Shown here: positions 1 through 7,998 of the stretch, in pieces
How the letters are laid out: each line of letters opens with the position of its first letter
Numbering within the stretch: position 1 is the stretch's first letter
Assembly: GCF_003173055.1 (NCBI RefSeq)
Contig: NZ_QGLF01000001.1
Location: forward strand, 193,085-257,084
Source: Zavarzinia compransoris
GTDB lineage: Bacteria; Pseudomonadota; Alphaproteobacteria; Zavarziniales; Zavarziniaceae
Direction of reading: 5' to 3'
DNA length: 64,000 nt
Translations under genes and position numbers: made by a program
Notes under the pieces: generated by a model
Database searches by the model: none
The model's input: only the letters and a program-made list of their open reading frames with translations
Told to the model about the DNA's origin: nothing

Positions 1-571
1 CGGCTACGGCTATGGCGCGGCCTTCACCCAGCCGAACATCTATCAGGCGCTCGATAGCCTCGGCATCGCGCAATATCTCTCGCGCATCGGCCTGATGCTG
101 GGCGGGACCGAAGCCCTGGCCACGGCCAAGCAGGCTTGGCTGCAGGACGAGGCGTGGCAGGGCCTGCGCCGCTATGTCGAGGACTGCCTCGTCACCCGCG
201 ATCCTTTCGAACTGTTCATCGCGCAGAACATCGCCCTCGACGGGCTGCTCTACCCGCTGGTCTACGGCGCTATGGTCGATGGGGTCTGGGCGACGGAAGG
301 CGGTTCCACCATCGCGCTGGCCACCCAGTTCATGGCCGACTGGTTCGACGAAACCCGCAAATGGGCCGATGCGGTGGTGAAGGTCGCCGCCGCCGAATCC
401 GCCGCCAACCGCGAGGTGCTGGCCGGCTGGATCGACCATTGGTCCGGCCGGGCTTTCGAGGCCCTGCTGCCCATCGCCCGCCTCGGTCTCGGCGAACAGG
501 GCGAGGCGGTGATGGACGAGCGCCGCGCCGATCTCGCCGCCCGCCTGGCCAAGGCCGGCCTCAAGCGCTGA
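1..571 (+). CDS. dmpL: Phenol hydroxylase beta subunit (P1), 3' part only
   Basis: C-terminal fragment of the oxygenase beta subunit of a multicomponent phenol 2-monooxygenase. The reading frame is open from base 2 (GYGYGAAFTQPNIYQALDSL...) and ends at TGA 569-571, so the gene starts outside the window. The beta subunit is a diiron-less homologue of the alpha subunit and packs with it in the (alpha-beta-gamma)2 hydroxylase. The fragment is helical throughout and carries the DEAWQGLR and AQNIALDGLLYPLVYG segments typical of DmpL/PhhL/LapL proteins. It is followed after 17 bp by dmpM. Identity rests mainly on the conserved order L-M-N-O-P with recognisable M, N, O and P products. Confidence 0.9.
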   Translation, partial: GYGYGAAFTQPNIYQALDSLGIAQYLSRIGLMLGGTEALATAKQAWLQDEAWQGLRRYVEDCLVTRDPFELFIAQNIALDGLLYPLVYGAMVDGVWATEGGSTIALATQFMADWFDETRKWADAVVKVAAAESAANREVLAGWIDHWSGRAFEALLPIARLGLGEQGEAVMDERRADLAARLAKAGLKR

Positions 572-588
572 CCGGAAGGGGAACGATC

Positions 589-858
589 ATGTCACAAGTC
601 TTCATCGCCCTCCAGGCCAACGAGGAAACCCGCCCGATCATCGAGGCGATCGAGGCCGACAACCCGGCCGCCCGCATCTCGCGCGAGCCGGCGATGGTGC
701 GCATCGAGGCGCCGGGCCGCCTGGTCATCCGGCGCGAGACGATCGAGGAAAACCTCGGCCGCGATTTCGACCTCCAGGAAATCCACATCAACCTGATCAC
801 CCTCAGCGGCCATGTCGACGAGGATGACGAAACCCTCACCCTGCATTGGGACCGCTGA
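589..858 (+). CDS. dmpM: Phenol hydroxylase coupling/activator protein (P2)
   Basis: An 89-residue MmoB/DmpM-family effector, the usual size (about 90 aa). It has no cofactor; it binds the hydroxylase and couples electron transfer to oxygen activation and phenol hydroxylation. The sequence shows the alternating beta-alpha pattern of the family (QVFIALQANEETRPIIEAIE, then an IDVE-like VRIEAPGRLVIRR strand). ATG 589 is preceded by GGAAGGGG at 573-580, a good ribosome site. A longer frame running in from upstream exists but has no support. It sits 14 bp before dmpN. Confidence 0.93.
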   Translation: MSQVFIALQANEETRPIIEAIEADNPAARISREPAMVRIEAPGRLVIRRETIEENLGRDFDLQEIHINLITLSGHVDEDDETLTLHWDR

Positions 859-872
859 GAAGGATTGCCGCC

Positions 873-2393
873 ATGGACATGAAGGCACCCGAAAAGAAGC
901 TGGGCATCAAGGAACGCTACCGCCTGCTGACCCGCGACCTCGCCTGGGAACCCAGCTACCAGAGCGCCAAGGACATCTATCCCTATCTCGACTACGAGGG
1001 GATCAGGATCCACGACTGGGACAAGTGGGAAGACCCCTTCCGTCTCACCATGGATGCCTATTGGAAATACCAGGGCGAGAAGGAGCGGAAGTTCTACGCC
1101 ATCATCGATGCCCATGCCCAGAACAACGGGCATCTGAACATCACCGATGCGCGCTATCTCTCCGCCCTGAAGATCTTCCTTCAGGCGATCAGCCCGGGCG
1201 AATATGCCGCGCACAAGGGCTTTGCCCGGGTCGGGCGGGAATTCGCGGGCGCGGGCACCCAGGTCGCCTGCCAGATGCAGGCGCTGGACGAGCTGCGCCA
1301 CGCCCAGACCCAGATCCACGCCCTGTCGAATTACAACAAGTATTACAGCGGCTTCCATGCCTTCGCGGAAACCCGCGACCGGATCTGGTACACCTCGGTC
1401 GCGCGCTCCTTCTTCGACGATGCCATGAGTGCGGGACCTTTCGAGTTCCTGATCGCCATCGGCTTCTCGTTCGAATATGTGCTGACCAACCTGCTGTTCG
1501 TGCCCTTCATGTCGGGGGCGGCCTATAACGGCGACATGGCGACCGTGACCTTCGGCTTCTCCGCCCAGTCGGACGAGGCCCGCCACATGACCCTCGGCCT
1601 CGAGTGCATCAAATTCATGCTGGAGCAGGACCCCGGCAACCTGCCCATCGTGCAGAAGTGGATCGACAAGTGGTTCTGGCGCGGCTTCCGCGTGCTCGGC
1701 CTCGTCAGTACCATGATGGATTACATGCTGCCGAAGCGCGTCATGTCCTGGCGCGAGGCCTGGGAAATCTACGGTGTCGAGAACGGCGGCGCGCTGTTCC
1801 GCGACCTCGCCCTCTACGGCATCCGCCCGCCCAAGGGCTGGGAGGACGCGGGCAAGGCGATCGATCACATGTCGCACCAGTTCATGCTGGCCTTCTACCA
1901 GTGGCGCTTCGGCACGGCCTTCCACACCTGGATCCCGTCGGACGAGGATATGGACTGGCTGTCGGCGAAATACCCGACCACTTTCGACAGATATTACCGC
2001 CCCCGCTGGGATTACATCCGCAAGGCCGAGGCGGAAGGCCGGCCGTTCAAGAATTTCGGCCTCGCCAAACTGTGCCAGTGCTGCCAATTGCCGTGCGTCT
2101 TCACCGAGCCGGACGATCCCTCGATCCTGTGCCACCGCGAGACGGTTCATCGGGGCGAGACCTATCATTTCTGCTCCGACGGCTGTCAGGCGATCTTCGA
2201 GGACGAGCCGGAGAAATACGTCCAGGCCTGGCTGCCCATGCCGCAGCTGTTCCAGGCGCCCCTCTTCGGCGACCTGATGGCCTGGATGGATTGGGCGCAT
2301 CTGAAGGACGGGCTCGACAATGGCGAATACCCGGCATCCAGCGACCAGCAGAGTTTCGATCGCTGGCGCGGCCTCGCCACCAGCAATACCTGA
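873..2393 (+). CDS. dmpN: Phenol hydroxylase alpha subunit, diiron catalytic (P3)
   Basis: Catalytic subunit (506 aa) of the soluble diiron phenol hydroxylase, converting phenol to catechol with O2 and electrons from DmpP. All six carboxylate/histidine ligands of bacterial multicomponent monooxygenases can be placed: E110, E140-x-x-H143 (DELRH), E201 and E235-x-x-H238 (DEARH). The C-terminal part (about 400-470) carries the Cys-rich CQCCQLPC and YHFCSDGCQAIFEDEPEKY stretch, a YHS-type domain that separates the phenol hydroxylase branch from toluene and methane monooxygenases. ATG 873 follows GAGAAGG; an earlier TTG in frame at 846 lies inside dmpM. Length matches DmpN (about 517 aa). Substrate range (phenol, cresols, possibly benzene or TCE) cannot be told from sequence. 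Confidence 0.96.
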   Translation: MDMKAPEKKLGIKERYRLLTRDLAWEPSYQSAKDIYPYLDYEGIRIHDWDKWEDPFRLTMDAYWKYQGEKERKFYAIIDAHAQNNGHLNITDARYLSALKIFLQAISPGEYAAHKGFARVGREFAGAGTQVACQMQALDELRHAQTQIHALSNYNKYYSGFHAFAETRDRIWYTSVARSFFDDAMSAGPFEFLIAIGFSFEYVLTNLLFVPFMSGAAYNGDMATVTFGFSAQSDEARHMTLGLECIKFMLEQDPGNLPIVQKWIDKWFWRGFRVLGLVSTMMDYMLPKRVMSWREAWEIYGVENGGALFRDLALYGIRPPKGWEDAGKAIDHMSHQFMLAFYQWRFGTAFHTWIPSDEDMDWLSAKYPTTFDRYYRPRWDYIRKAEAEGRPFKNFGLAKLCQCCQLPCVFTEPDDPSILCHRETVHRGETYHFCSDGCQAIFEDEPEKYVQAWLPMPQLFQAPLFGDLMAWMDWAHLKDGLDNGEYPASSDQQSFDRWRGLATSNT

Positions 2394-2440
2394 CATCATC
2401 AGGGGCGGCCCCGTGCCGCCCCCAACGGGAGGAAAAAACC

Positions 2441-2797
2441 ATGGCCGTCGCCGCCCTTGCCCCCTATGAATTCCAGCCCCGCGACCTCGTAGAGAATTTC
2501 GCCGGCAAGCAATTGGTCTATGTCAGCTGGGACCGGCACCTGCTGTTCGCCGCGCCCTTCCTGATCTGCCTGCCGCCGGAAACCCCGTTTCAGGCCCTGG
2601 TCGACGGGCCCCTGGCCCAGCTTCTGGCCCTGGATCCCGATGCCGCCGCCATCGACTGGCGCGCGGTCGAATGGCTGAAGGCCGGCAAGCCCTTCACACC
2701 CGACTTCGGCAGGACGCTGGCGGAGAACGGCATCGGCCACAAGACCCTGCTCCGCTTCCAGACGCCGGGCCTGAACAGCGTCACCGCGGCGGCCTGA
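2441..2797 (+). CDS. dmpO: Phenol hydroxylase gamma subunit (P4)
   Basis: The 118-aa third subunit of the hydroxylase component, needed for holoenzyme stability. It matches the DmpO family along its length: a YxFxPRDxVENF N-terminus, WDRHLLF, CLPPETPF, and the C-terminal LAENGIGHKTLLRFQTPGL. ATG 2441 has GGGAGGA at 2427-2433. It begins 47 bp after dmpN and ends one base before dmpP starts, consistent with translational coupling. Confidence 0.93.
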   Translation: MAVAALAPYEFQPRDLVENFAGKQLVYVSWDRHLLFAAPFLICLPPETPFQALVDGPLAQLLALDPDAAAIDWRAVEWLKAGKPFTPDFGRTLAENGIGHKTLLRFQTPGLNSVTAAA

Positions 2798-2798
2798 C

Positions 2799-3857
2799 AT
2801 GGGGTACGAGCTGACCATCCAGCCGCTCGGCACCACGATCGAGATCGAGGAGGGGCAGACCATCCTCGATGCCGCACTGCGGGCCGGCATCTATCTGCCG
2901 CACGCCTGCTGCCACGGGCTTTGCGCCACCTGCAAGATCGATGTGGTCGAGGGCGAGGTCGATTACGGCGAAGCCTCCACCTTCGCCCTGATGGATTTCG
3001 AACGGCAGGAGGGGAAATGCCTCGCCTGCTGCGCCCGGCCCGAAAGCGATCTCGTGATCGAAGCCGAGATCGAGGAAGACCCGGATGCCCTGAACCTGCC
3101 GGTGCGCGATTTCGCCGGCACGGTGTCGCGCCTCGAAAATCTCAGCCCGACCATCAAGGGGGTGTGGATCCGGCTCGACGATCCCGCCGGTTTCGTGTTC
3201 CAGGCCGGGCAATATGTGAACCTGGACCTGCCGGGCGGCATCGGCACGCGGGCCTTTTCCGTCGCCTCTCAGCCGGGGGCGGACGAGGTGGAACTGAACA
3301 TCCGCATCGTCCCCGGCGGCAAGGGCACGACCTATGTCCATGAAAGCCTCAAGGTCGGGGACCGCATCGGCTTCTCCGGCCCCTATGGCCGTTTCTTCGT
3401 GCGGAAATCGGCCGATGTGCCCTTGATCTTCATGGCCGGCGGCTCGGGCCTGTCCAGTCCCCGGTCCATGATCCTGGACCTCCTGGCGGAAGGCTTCGAC
3501 AAGCCGATCACCCTGGTCTACGGCCAGCGCAATCGGGCCGAACTCTACTACCACCAGGATTTCCTGGAGCTGGCGGCCCGGCACGCCCATTTCACCTATG
3601 TCCCCGCCCTGTCGGACGAGCCGGCGGCGAGCGACTGGGCCGGCTTCCGCGGCTTCGTCCACGATGCCGCCAAGGCCCATTTCGACAATGATTTCAGAGG
3701 CCACAAAGCCTATCTCTGCGGCCCGCCCCTGATGATCGAAGCCTGTATCGGCACGCTGATGAAAGGCCGGCTGTTCGAACGCGACGTCTATACCGAGAAA
3801 TTCCTCTCGGCGGCCGATGCCCAGCAGGTGCGCAGCCCGCTGTTCAAGGCGATCTGA
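2799..3857 (+). CDS. dmpP: Phenol hydroxylase reductase (P5), ferredoxin-FAD-NAD
   Basis: NADH-dependent electron-transfer component (352 aa; DmpP about 353). N-terminal plant-type [2Fe-2S] ferredoxin domain with C37-x4-C42-x2-C45 and C77. This is followed by an FAD domain (RAFSVAS near 155-161) and an NAD domain (GGSGLSSPRSM, about 208-218; CGPPLMIEACI near the end). It passes electrons from NADH to the DmpN diiron site. The operon stops here: the hairpin at 3864-3890 follows and the next genes are for biuret, so no catechol-cleavage genes are linked on this side. Confidence 0.95.
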   Translation: MGYELTIQPLGTTIEIEEGQTILDAALRAGIYLPHACCHGLCATCKIDVVEGEVDYGEASTFALMDFERQEGKCLACCARPESDLVIEAEIEEDPDALNLPVRDFAGTVSRLENLSPTIKGVWIRLDDPAGFVFQAGQYVNLDLPGGIGTRAFSVASQPGADEVELNIRIVPGGKGTTYVHESLKVGDRIGFSGPYGRFFVRKSADVPLIFMAGGSGLSSPRSMILDLLAEGFDKPITLVYGQRNRAELYYHQDFLELAARHAHFTYVPALSDEPAASDWAGFRGFVHDAAKAHFDNDFRGHKAYLCGPPLMIEACIGTLMKGRLFERDVYTEKFLSAADAQQVRSPLFKAI

Positions 3858-3863
3858 GGTCGG

Positions 3864-3890
3864 GGGCCATCGGCGGCGGTCCGATGGCCC
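3864..3890 (+). terminator. Probable terminator after dmpP
   Basis: Perfect 10-bp inverted repeat GGGCCATCGG / CCGATGGCCC with a 7-nt loop, 7 bp after the dmpP stop. The following tract (ATTTGTAT) is only weakly T-rich, so it may be a poor intrinsic or a Rho-assisted terminator. Confidence 0.65.
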
Positions 3891-3894
3891 ATTT

Positions 3895-4036
3895 GTATGC
3901 AGTTGCCGTTCATATGATTAAAATATAATCACAACATGCATGTTTCACGGCCATTCTTTTGCGTTCCCAGCCCCGCAAGTCATTGATTTTCCTGAAGCCA
4001 AACCTTGGTACGGCAGTTGCATACATCTGTCATGCA
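3895..4036 (+). promoter_or_regulatory. Operator-rich leader of the biuret operon
   Basis: The 231-bp gap before the biuret operon is AT-rich compared with the genes and holds several dyads. GTATGCAGTTGCCGT (3895-3909) and, inverted, ACGGCAGTTGCATAC (4010-4024) agree at 13 of 15 positions when one is reverse-complemented. Between them lie TCATATGA (3910-3917), GATTA-5 nt-TAATC (3916-3930) and the 12-bp palindrome AACATGCATGTT (3933-3944). TTGCAT...ATGCAG arms (4018-4037) close the region. The paired outer sites suggest dimer binding with possible looping. No regulator gene is adjacent and the protein that binds is unknown. Confidence 0.5.
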
Positions 4037-4088
4037 GCTGAGGCGCCCGGCGGTCAGCCGGTGCGGGGAACCAGTTTGGGAGATGGGT

Positions 4089-5216
4089 ATGGCTTCGACT
4101 TCGACGATCAACCGCCGCCGCTTTCTGCAGACCACGGCCCTTGGGGCGGCCGTCGGCGTCGCCGGTGCCGCGCTGCCGTTCCGCCGCGCCTTTGCCGGCG
4201 AACTGACCATCGGCTTCATCTATGTCGGGCCGAAGGATGACTATGGCTACAATCAGGCCCATGCCGAAGGGGCCGCGACCCTGAAGTCGATCGAGGGCGT
4301 GTCCCTGGTCGAGGAAGAGAATGTGCCCGAGACCGTCGACGTCCAGAAGACCATGGAATCGATGATCAATCTCGACGGCGCCAAGCTGCTGTTCCCGACC
4401 TCCTTCGGCTATTTCGACCCGCATATGCTGGCCATGGCGGCGAAATTCCCCGAGGTGCAATTCCGCCACTGCGGCGGCCTGTGGACCGAGGGCAAGCACC
4501 CGAAGAACACCGGCTCCTATTTCGGCTATATCGGCCAGGGGCAATATCTGAACGGCATCGCCGCCGGCCATGCCACGAAATCGAAGAAGATCGGCTTCGT
4601 GGCCGCGAAGCCGATCCCGCAGGTCCTGCAGAACGTCAATTCCTTCCTGCTCGGCGCCCGCGCGGTCGATCCCGCGATCACCGCCCAGGTGATCTTCACC
4701 GGCGAATGGTCGCTGGCGGTCAAGGAAGCCGAGGCGACCAACGCCCTGATCGACCAGGGCGTCGACGTCGTCACCTGCCATGTCGACAGCCCCAAGGTGG
4801 TGGTCGAGACGGCGGCCGGCCGCGGCGCCTTCGTCTGCGGCTATCACGCCAATCAGGCGCCGCTCGCGCCCGAGAAATACCTGACCGGCGCCGAATGGAA
4901 CTGGGCCCAGGTCTACAAGCTCTATGTGACCAAGCTGATGGCGGGCGAGGCCCTGCCGAACTTCACCCGCGGCGGCCTGTCCGACGGCTTCGTGAAGATG
5001 AGCGCGCTTGGGCCCGCGGTCGGCGAGGCCGCGCGCAAGCAGTTCGAGGCGACCCTGGCCGAGATCAAGAAGGGCGGCTTCGCCGTCTTCAAGGGCCCCC
5101 TGGCGGACAACAAAGGCAATCCGGTGGCCACCGCCGGCCAGGCCTTCGTCGAGACCGCGATCGAGCTTGAGAGCATGAATTACCTGGTCGAGGGCGTGAT
5201 CGGTTCCACGTCGTAA
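4089..5216 (+). CDS. BMP-family ABC substrate-binding protein (probable biuret importer)
   Basis: Periplasmic lipobinding-type protein (375 aa) of the Bmp/PnrA family. The N-terminus MASTSTINRRRFLQTTALG is a twin-arginine signal, with probable cleavage near AFA-GEL, so the protein is exported folded. The mature part has the family's GYNQAH and DxQKTMESMINLDGAKLLFPTSFGY motifs. ATG 4089 is preferred over ATG 4083 because GGGAG (4078-4082) is 6 bp from the former but touches the latter. The family usually binds nucleosides; the biuH gene inside this transporter operon makes biuret or a related ureide the likely ligand, which is inference. Confidence 0.85.
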   Translation: MASTSTINRRRFLQTTALGAAVGVAGAALPFRRAFAGELTIGFIYVGPKDDYGYNQAHAEGAATLKSIEGVSLVEEENVPETVDVQKTMESMINLDGAKLLFPTSFGYFDPHMLAMAAKFPEVQFRHCGGLWTEGKHPKNTGSYFGYIGQGQYLNGIAAGHATKSKKIGFVAAKPIPQVLQNVNSFLLGARAVDPAITAQVIFTGEWSLAVKEAEATNALIDQGVDVVTCHVDSPKVVVETAAGRGAFVCGYHANQAPLAPEKYLTGAEWNWAQVYKLYVTKLMAGEALPNFTRGGLSDGFVKMSALGPAVGEAARKQFEATLAEIKKGGFAVFKGPLADNKGNPVATAGQAFVETAIELESMNYLVEGVIGSTS

Positions 5217-5261
5217 CCGGCGGCTTTCCTTCTTCGCGTATCGCCGGGTAAGGGATCGCCG

Positions 5262-6353
5262 ATGTCCGCTGCTGAAAGCCCCGCGGCCGGGGCATGGGAA
5301 TGGCTGGCGCGCCGGTCGGAAGCCTTCGTGCTGCCGCTGGCCGCCCTGCTGGTTGGCCTGCTGCTGTTCTGCGTCTTCCTGCTCTTTCTCGGCAAGTCGC
5401 CGCTGCAATTCTTCGACTTGATGTGGCGGGGCGGCTTCGGCAGCTGGTTCTCGATCCAGAACACGCTGTCGCGGGCCGCGCCCCTGCTGCTGGCCGCCCT
5501 GTGCGTCGCGCTGCCCGCCCGTCTCGGCCTCGTCGTCATCGGCGGCGAGGGCGCGATCGTGCTCGGCGGCGTCGCCGGGGCGGCGGTCGGCCATGCCTTT
5601 GCCGGCCTGCCCTCGGTCGTCGGCATCCTGGGCATGGCGCTGGCGGGCATGGCCATGGGCGCCCTCTGGATCGGCGCGGTCGGGGCGCTGCGCCACTACC
5701 GCGCGGTGAACGAGACGATTTCCAGCCTGCTGATGGCCTATATCGCCATCGCCCTGATGAATCATTTCGTCGAAGGGCCGCTGCGCGATCCAGCGTCCCT
5801 GAACAAGCCGTCGACCCATCCAATCGATCCCGCCTTCGCCATCGGCGATATCCCGGGCATGGATGTCCATTGGGGCCTCATCGCCGGCATCGTCGCCTGC
5901 GTCGTCGCCTGGGTGTTGATCGAAAAGACCGCCTGGGGTTTCTCCGCGCGGATCGCCGGCGGCAACATGCGCGCGGCCCAGGTCCAGGGGCTGGCGGTCG
6001 GGCCGCTGATCGTCGGCTTCTCGGCGCTCGCCGGCGCCTTCGCCGGGCTTGCCGGGGTGATCGAAGTGGCGGCGGTGCAGGGCAATGCCAATGCCTCGAT
6101 CGCGGCGGGTTACGGCTATGCCGGGATCCTGGTCGCCTTCCTTGCCCGGCACAATCCGCTCGCCATCATCCCGGTGGCCATTCTCCTTGGCGGGATCGAC
6201 GCCTCGGGCGGCCTGCTGCAGCGGCGCATGGGCCTGCCGGATGCGACCGTGCAGGTGCTCCAGGGCATGATCTTCCTGGTCATCCTGTTCAGCGAAACCT
6301 TCTACGGCCGCTTCAAGGCCTTCAACCCCGATCTCTGGCGGAGGACGCGCTGA
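5262..6353 (+). CDS. ABC transporter permease, YufP/BmpB type
   Basis: Inner-membrane permease (363 aa) of the branched-chain/nucleoside (BPD_transp_2) class, with about 9-10 hydrophobic segments beginning near residue 25. Family markers are VVIGGEGAIVLGG and NETISSLLMAYIA, and the ABC-coupling stretch near INPxHPID. It is 45 bp downstream of the binding protein and overlaps the next permease by one base (TGATG). It forms a heterodimer with that permease and is powered by the ATPase at 7999-9528. Confidence 0.88.
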   Translation: MSAAESPAAGAWEWLARRSEAFVLPLAALLVGLLLFCVFLLFLGKSPLQFFDLMWRGGFGSWFSIQNTLSRAAPLLLAALCVALPARLGLVVIGGEGAIVLGGVAGAAVGHAFAGLPSVVGILGMALAGMAMGALWIGAVGALRHYRAVNETISSLLMAYIAIALMNHFVEGPLRDPASLNKPSTHPIDPAFAIGDIPGMDVHWGLIAGIVACVVAWVLIEKTAWGFSARIAGGNMRAAQVQGLAVGPLIVGFSALAGAFAGLAGVIEVAAVQGNANASIAAGYGYAGILVAFLARHNPLAIIPVAILLGGIDASGGLLQRRMGLPDATVQVLQGMIFLVILFSETFYGRFKAFNPDLWRRTR

Positions 6354-7279
6354 TGGAACCGGCCGACATCGGTCTCTGGGGCGTGCCGCTCGCCATCCTG
6401 GGCGGGGCGATCCGGGTCTCCACCCCCTTCATCTTCGTCTCCCTGGGCGAGGCGATCACCGAACGCTCGGGCCGCATCAACCTCGGCCTCGAGGGCATTC
6501 TCGTCTTCGGCGCCATGACCGCCTATGCGATCGCGGTGGTCACCGGCTCGCCCTGGCTGGGCGTGCTCGGTGCCGCCGGCACGGGGGTGCTGTTCGGCCT
6601 GTTCCACGGCTGGATCTGCAAATTCCCCAAGGTGAATGACATCGCCATCGGCATCGCCCTGATGCTATTCGGCTCCGGCCTCGCCTTCTTCTTCGGCAAG
6701 CCCTATATCCAGCCCTCCGCCCCCGACCTGCCGGCCCTGCCGCTCGGTTTCTGGTCCGATATCCCGCAGGTCCAGGCGGCGCTCTCGGTCAATGTCCTGT
6801 TCCTGATCGGGGCGGCGCTCTCGGTCGCCCTGTGGTGGGCGTTCCGCAACACGCGGGCCGGGCTCGTCATCCGCGTCGTCGGCGACAGCGGCGATGCGGC
6901 GCGGGCCATGGGCCTCAACCCGAATATCGTGCGCCTGCTGGCGACGGCGGTGGGCGGGGCTTTCGCCGCGGTCGGCGGGGCCTATCTCTCGCTCTATTAC
7001 CCGGGCAGCTGGAACGAGGGGATTTCCTCCGGCCAGGGCCTGATGGCGGTCGCCCTGGTCATCTTCGCGCGCTGGAACCCGCTCGGCTGCTTTGCCGCCG
7101 CGCTCCTGTTCGGGGGGGCGGGGGCGCTGGGCCCGGCGCTGCAATCGGTCGGGGTGACGCAGGGCTATTACCTGTTCTATGCCGCGCCCTATGTGCTGAC
7201 GCTCGGGATCATGATCGCGACCTCGTCGCGCGGGCGAAGCCTGGCCGGGGCGCCCGGCGAATTGTCGATCACGAAATAG
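6353..7279 (+). CDS. ABC transporter permease, YufQ type
   Basis: Second permease (308 aa) of the importer. Conserved segments [20 protein letters not shown] and the late [25 protein letters not shown] loop identify the YufQ/CbpC type. ATG 6353 overlaps the upstream stop; a much longer open frame upstream is antisense-like noise across the first permease. Eight to nine membrane spans. The stop at 7277-7279 is 10 bp before biuH. Confidence 0.88.
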   Translation: MEPADIGLWGVPLAILGGAIRVSTPFIFVSLGEAITERSGRINLGLEGILVFGAMTAYAIAVVTGSPWLGVLGAAGTGVLFGLFHGWICKFPKVNDIAIGIALMLFGSGLAFFFGKPYIQPSAPDLPALPLGFWSDIPQVQAALSVNVLFLIGAALSVALWWAFRNTRAGLVIRVVGDSGDAARAMGLNPNIVRLLATAVGGAFAAVGGAYLSLYYPGSWNEGISSGQGLMAVALVIFARWNPLGCFAAALLFGGAGALGPALQSVGVTQGYYLFYAAPYVLTLGIMIATSSRGRSLAGAPGELSITK

Positions 7280-7289
7280 GAGGGGCACG

Positions 7290-7991
7290 ATGAATGCGCT
7301 GTCCGGGATCACGCCCCGCACGATCGACGCCGATCCCTACCCCTGGCCGTGGAACGGCGACCTCCGGCCCGGCAATACCGCCCTGATCGTCATCGACATG
7401 CAGACCGATTTCGTCGGCCCCGGCGGCTATGTCGACCATATGGGTTACGACCTGTCGGCGATGCGAAAGCCGATCGCGCCGATCAAGGCCGTGCTGACCG
7501 CCCTGCGCGCCAAGGGCTATACGATCATCCATACCCGCGAGGGGCACCGCCCGGATCTCGCCGACCTACCGGCCAACAAGCGCTGGCGCTCGCAGCGGAT
7601 CAACGCCGGCATCGGCGATCCCGGCCCCTGCGGCCGCATCCTGGTGCGGGGCGAGAAGGGCTGGGACATCATCCCCGAACTCTATCCGATCGAGGGCGAG
7701 GTGATCATCGACAAGCCGGGCAAGGGCTCCTTCTGCGCCACCGATCTCGAACTGATCCTGAACCAGCGCGGCATCCGCAACATCGTGCTTGCCGGCGTCA
7801 CCACCGACGTCTGTGTGCATACGACGATGCGCGAGGCGAATGACCGCGGCTTCGAATGTCTGCTGCTCGAGGATTGCTGTGCGGCCACCGATGCCGGCAA
7901 TCACGCCGCCGCGATCAAGATGGTGAAGATGCAGGGCGGCGTCTTCGGCGCCGTCGCCGATGCCGCGACCTTCGTCGCCCAATTGCCGTGA
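7290..7991 (+). CDS. biuH: Biuret amidohydrolase (isochorismatase-like cysteine hydrolase)
   Basis: Cysteine hydrolase (233 aa) predicted to cleave biuret to allophanate and ammonia. The catalytic triad falls at D36 (IVIDMQTDF), K142 (IDKPGKGSF) and C175 (TTDVC), the same numbering as I recall for the characterised Rhizobium leguminosarum BiuH. Signature stretches [43 protein letters not shown] and [20 protein letters not shown] also match that enzyme from memory. RBS AGGAGGGGC precedes ATG 7290. It lies between permease and ATPase genes of one operon, tying uptake to hydrolysis. No allophanate hydrolase (AtzF/DUR1-like) is in the window, so the second step must be encoded elsewhere. RutB or N-carbamoylsarcosine amidase are less likely. 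Confidence 0.9.
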   Translation: MNALSGITPRTIDADPYPWPWNGDLRPGNTALIVIDMQTDFVGPGGYVDHMGYDLSAMRKPIAPIKAVLTALRAKGYTIIHTREGHRPDLADLPANKRWRSQRINAGIGDPGPCGRILVRGEKGWDIIPELYPIEGEVIIDKPGKGSFCATDLELILNQRGIRNIVLAGVTTDVCVHTTMREANDRGFECLLLEDCCAATDAGNHAAAIKMVKMQGGVFGAVADAATFVAQLP

Positions 7992-7998
7992 GGGGCCG

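Noticed and set aside
3858-4088. Sigma-54 promoter for the biuret operon
   Set aside because: No GG-N10-GC pair with the required spacing was found on the plus strand.
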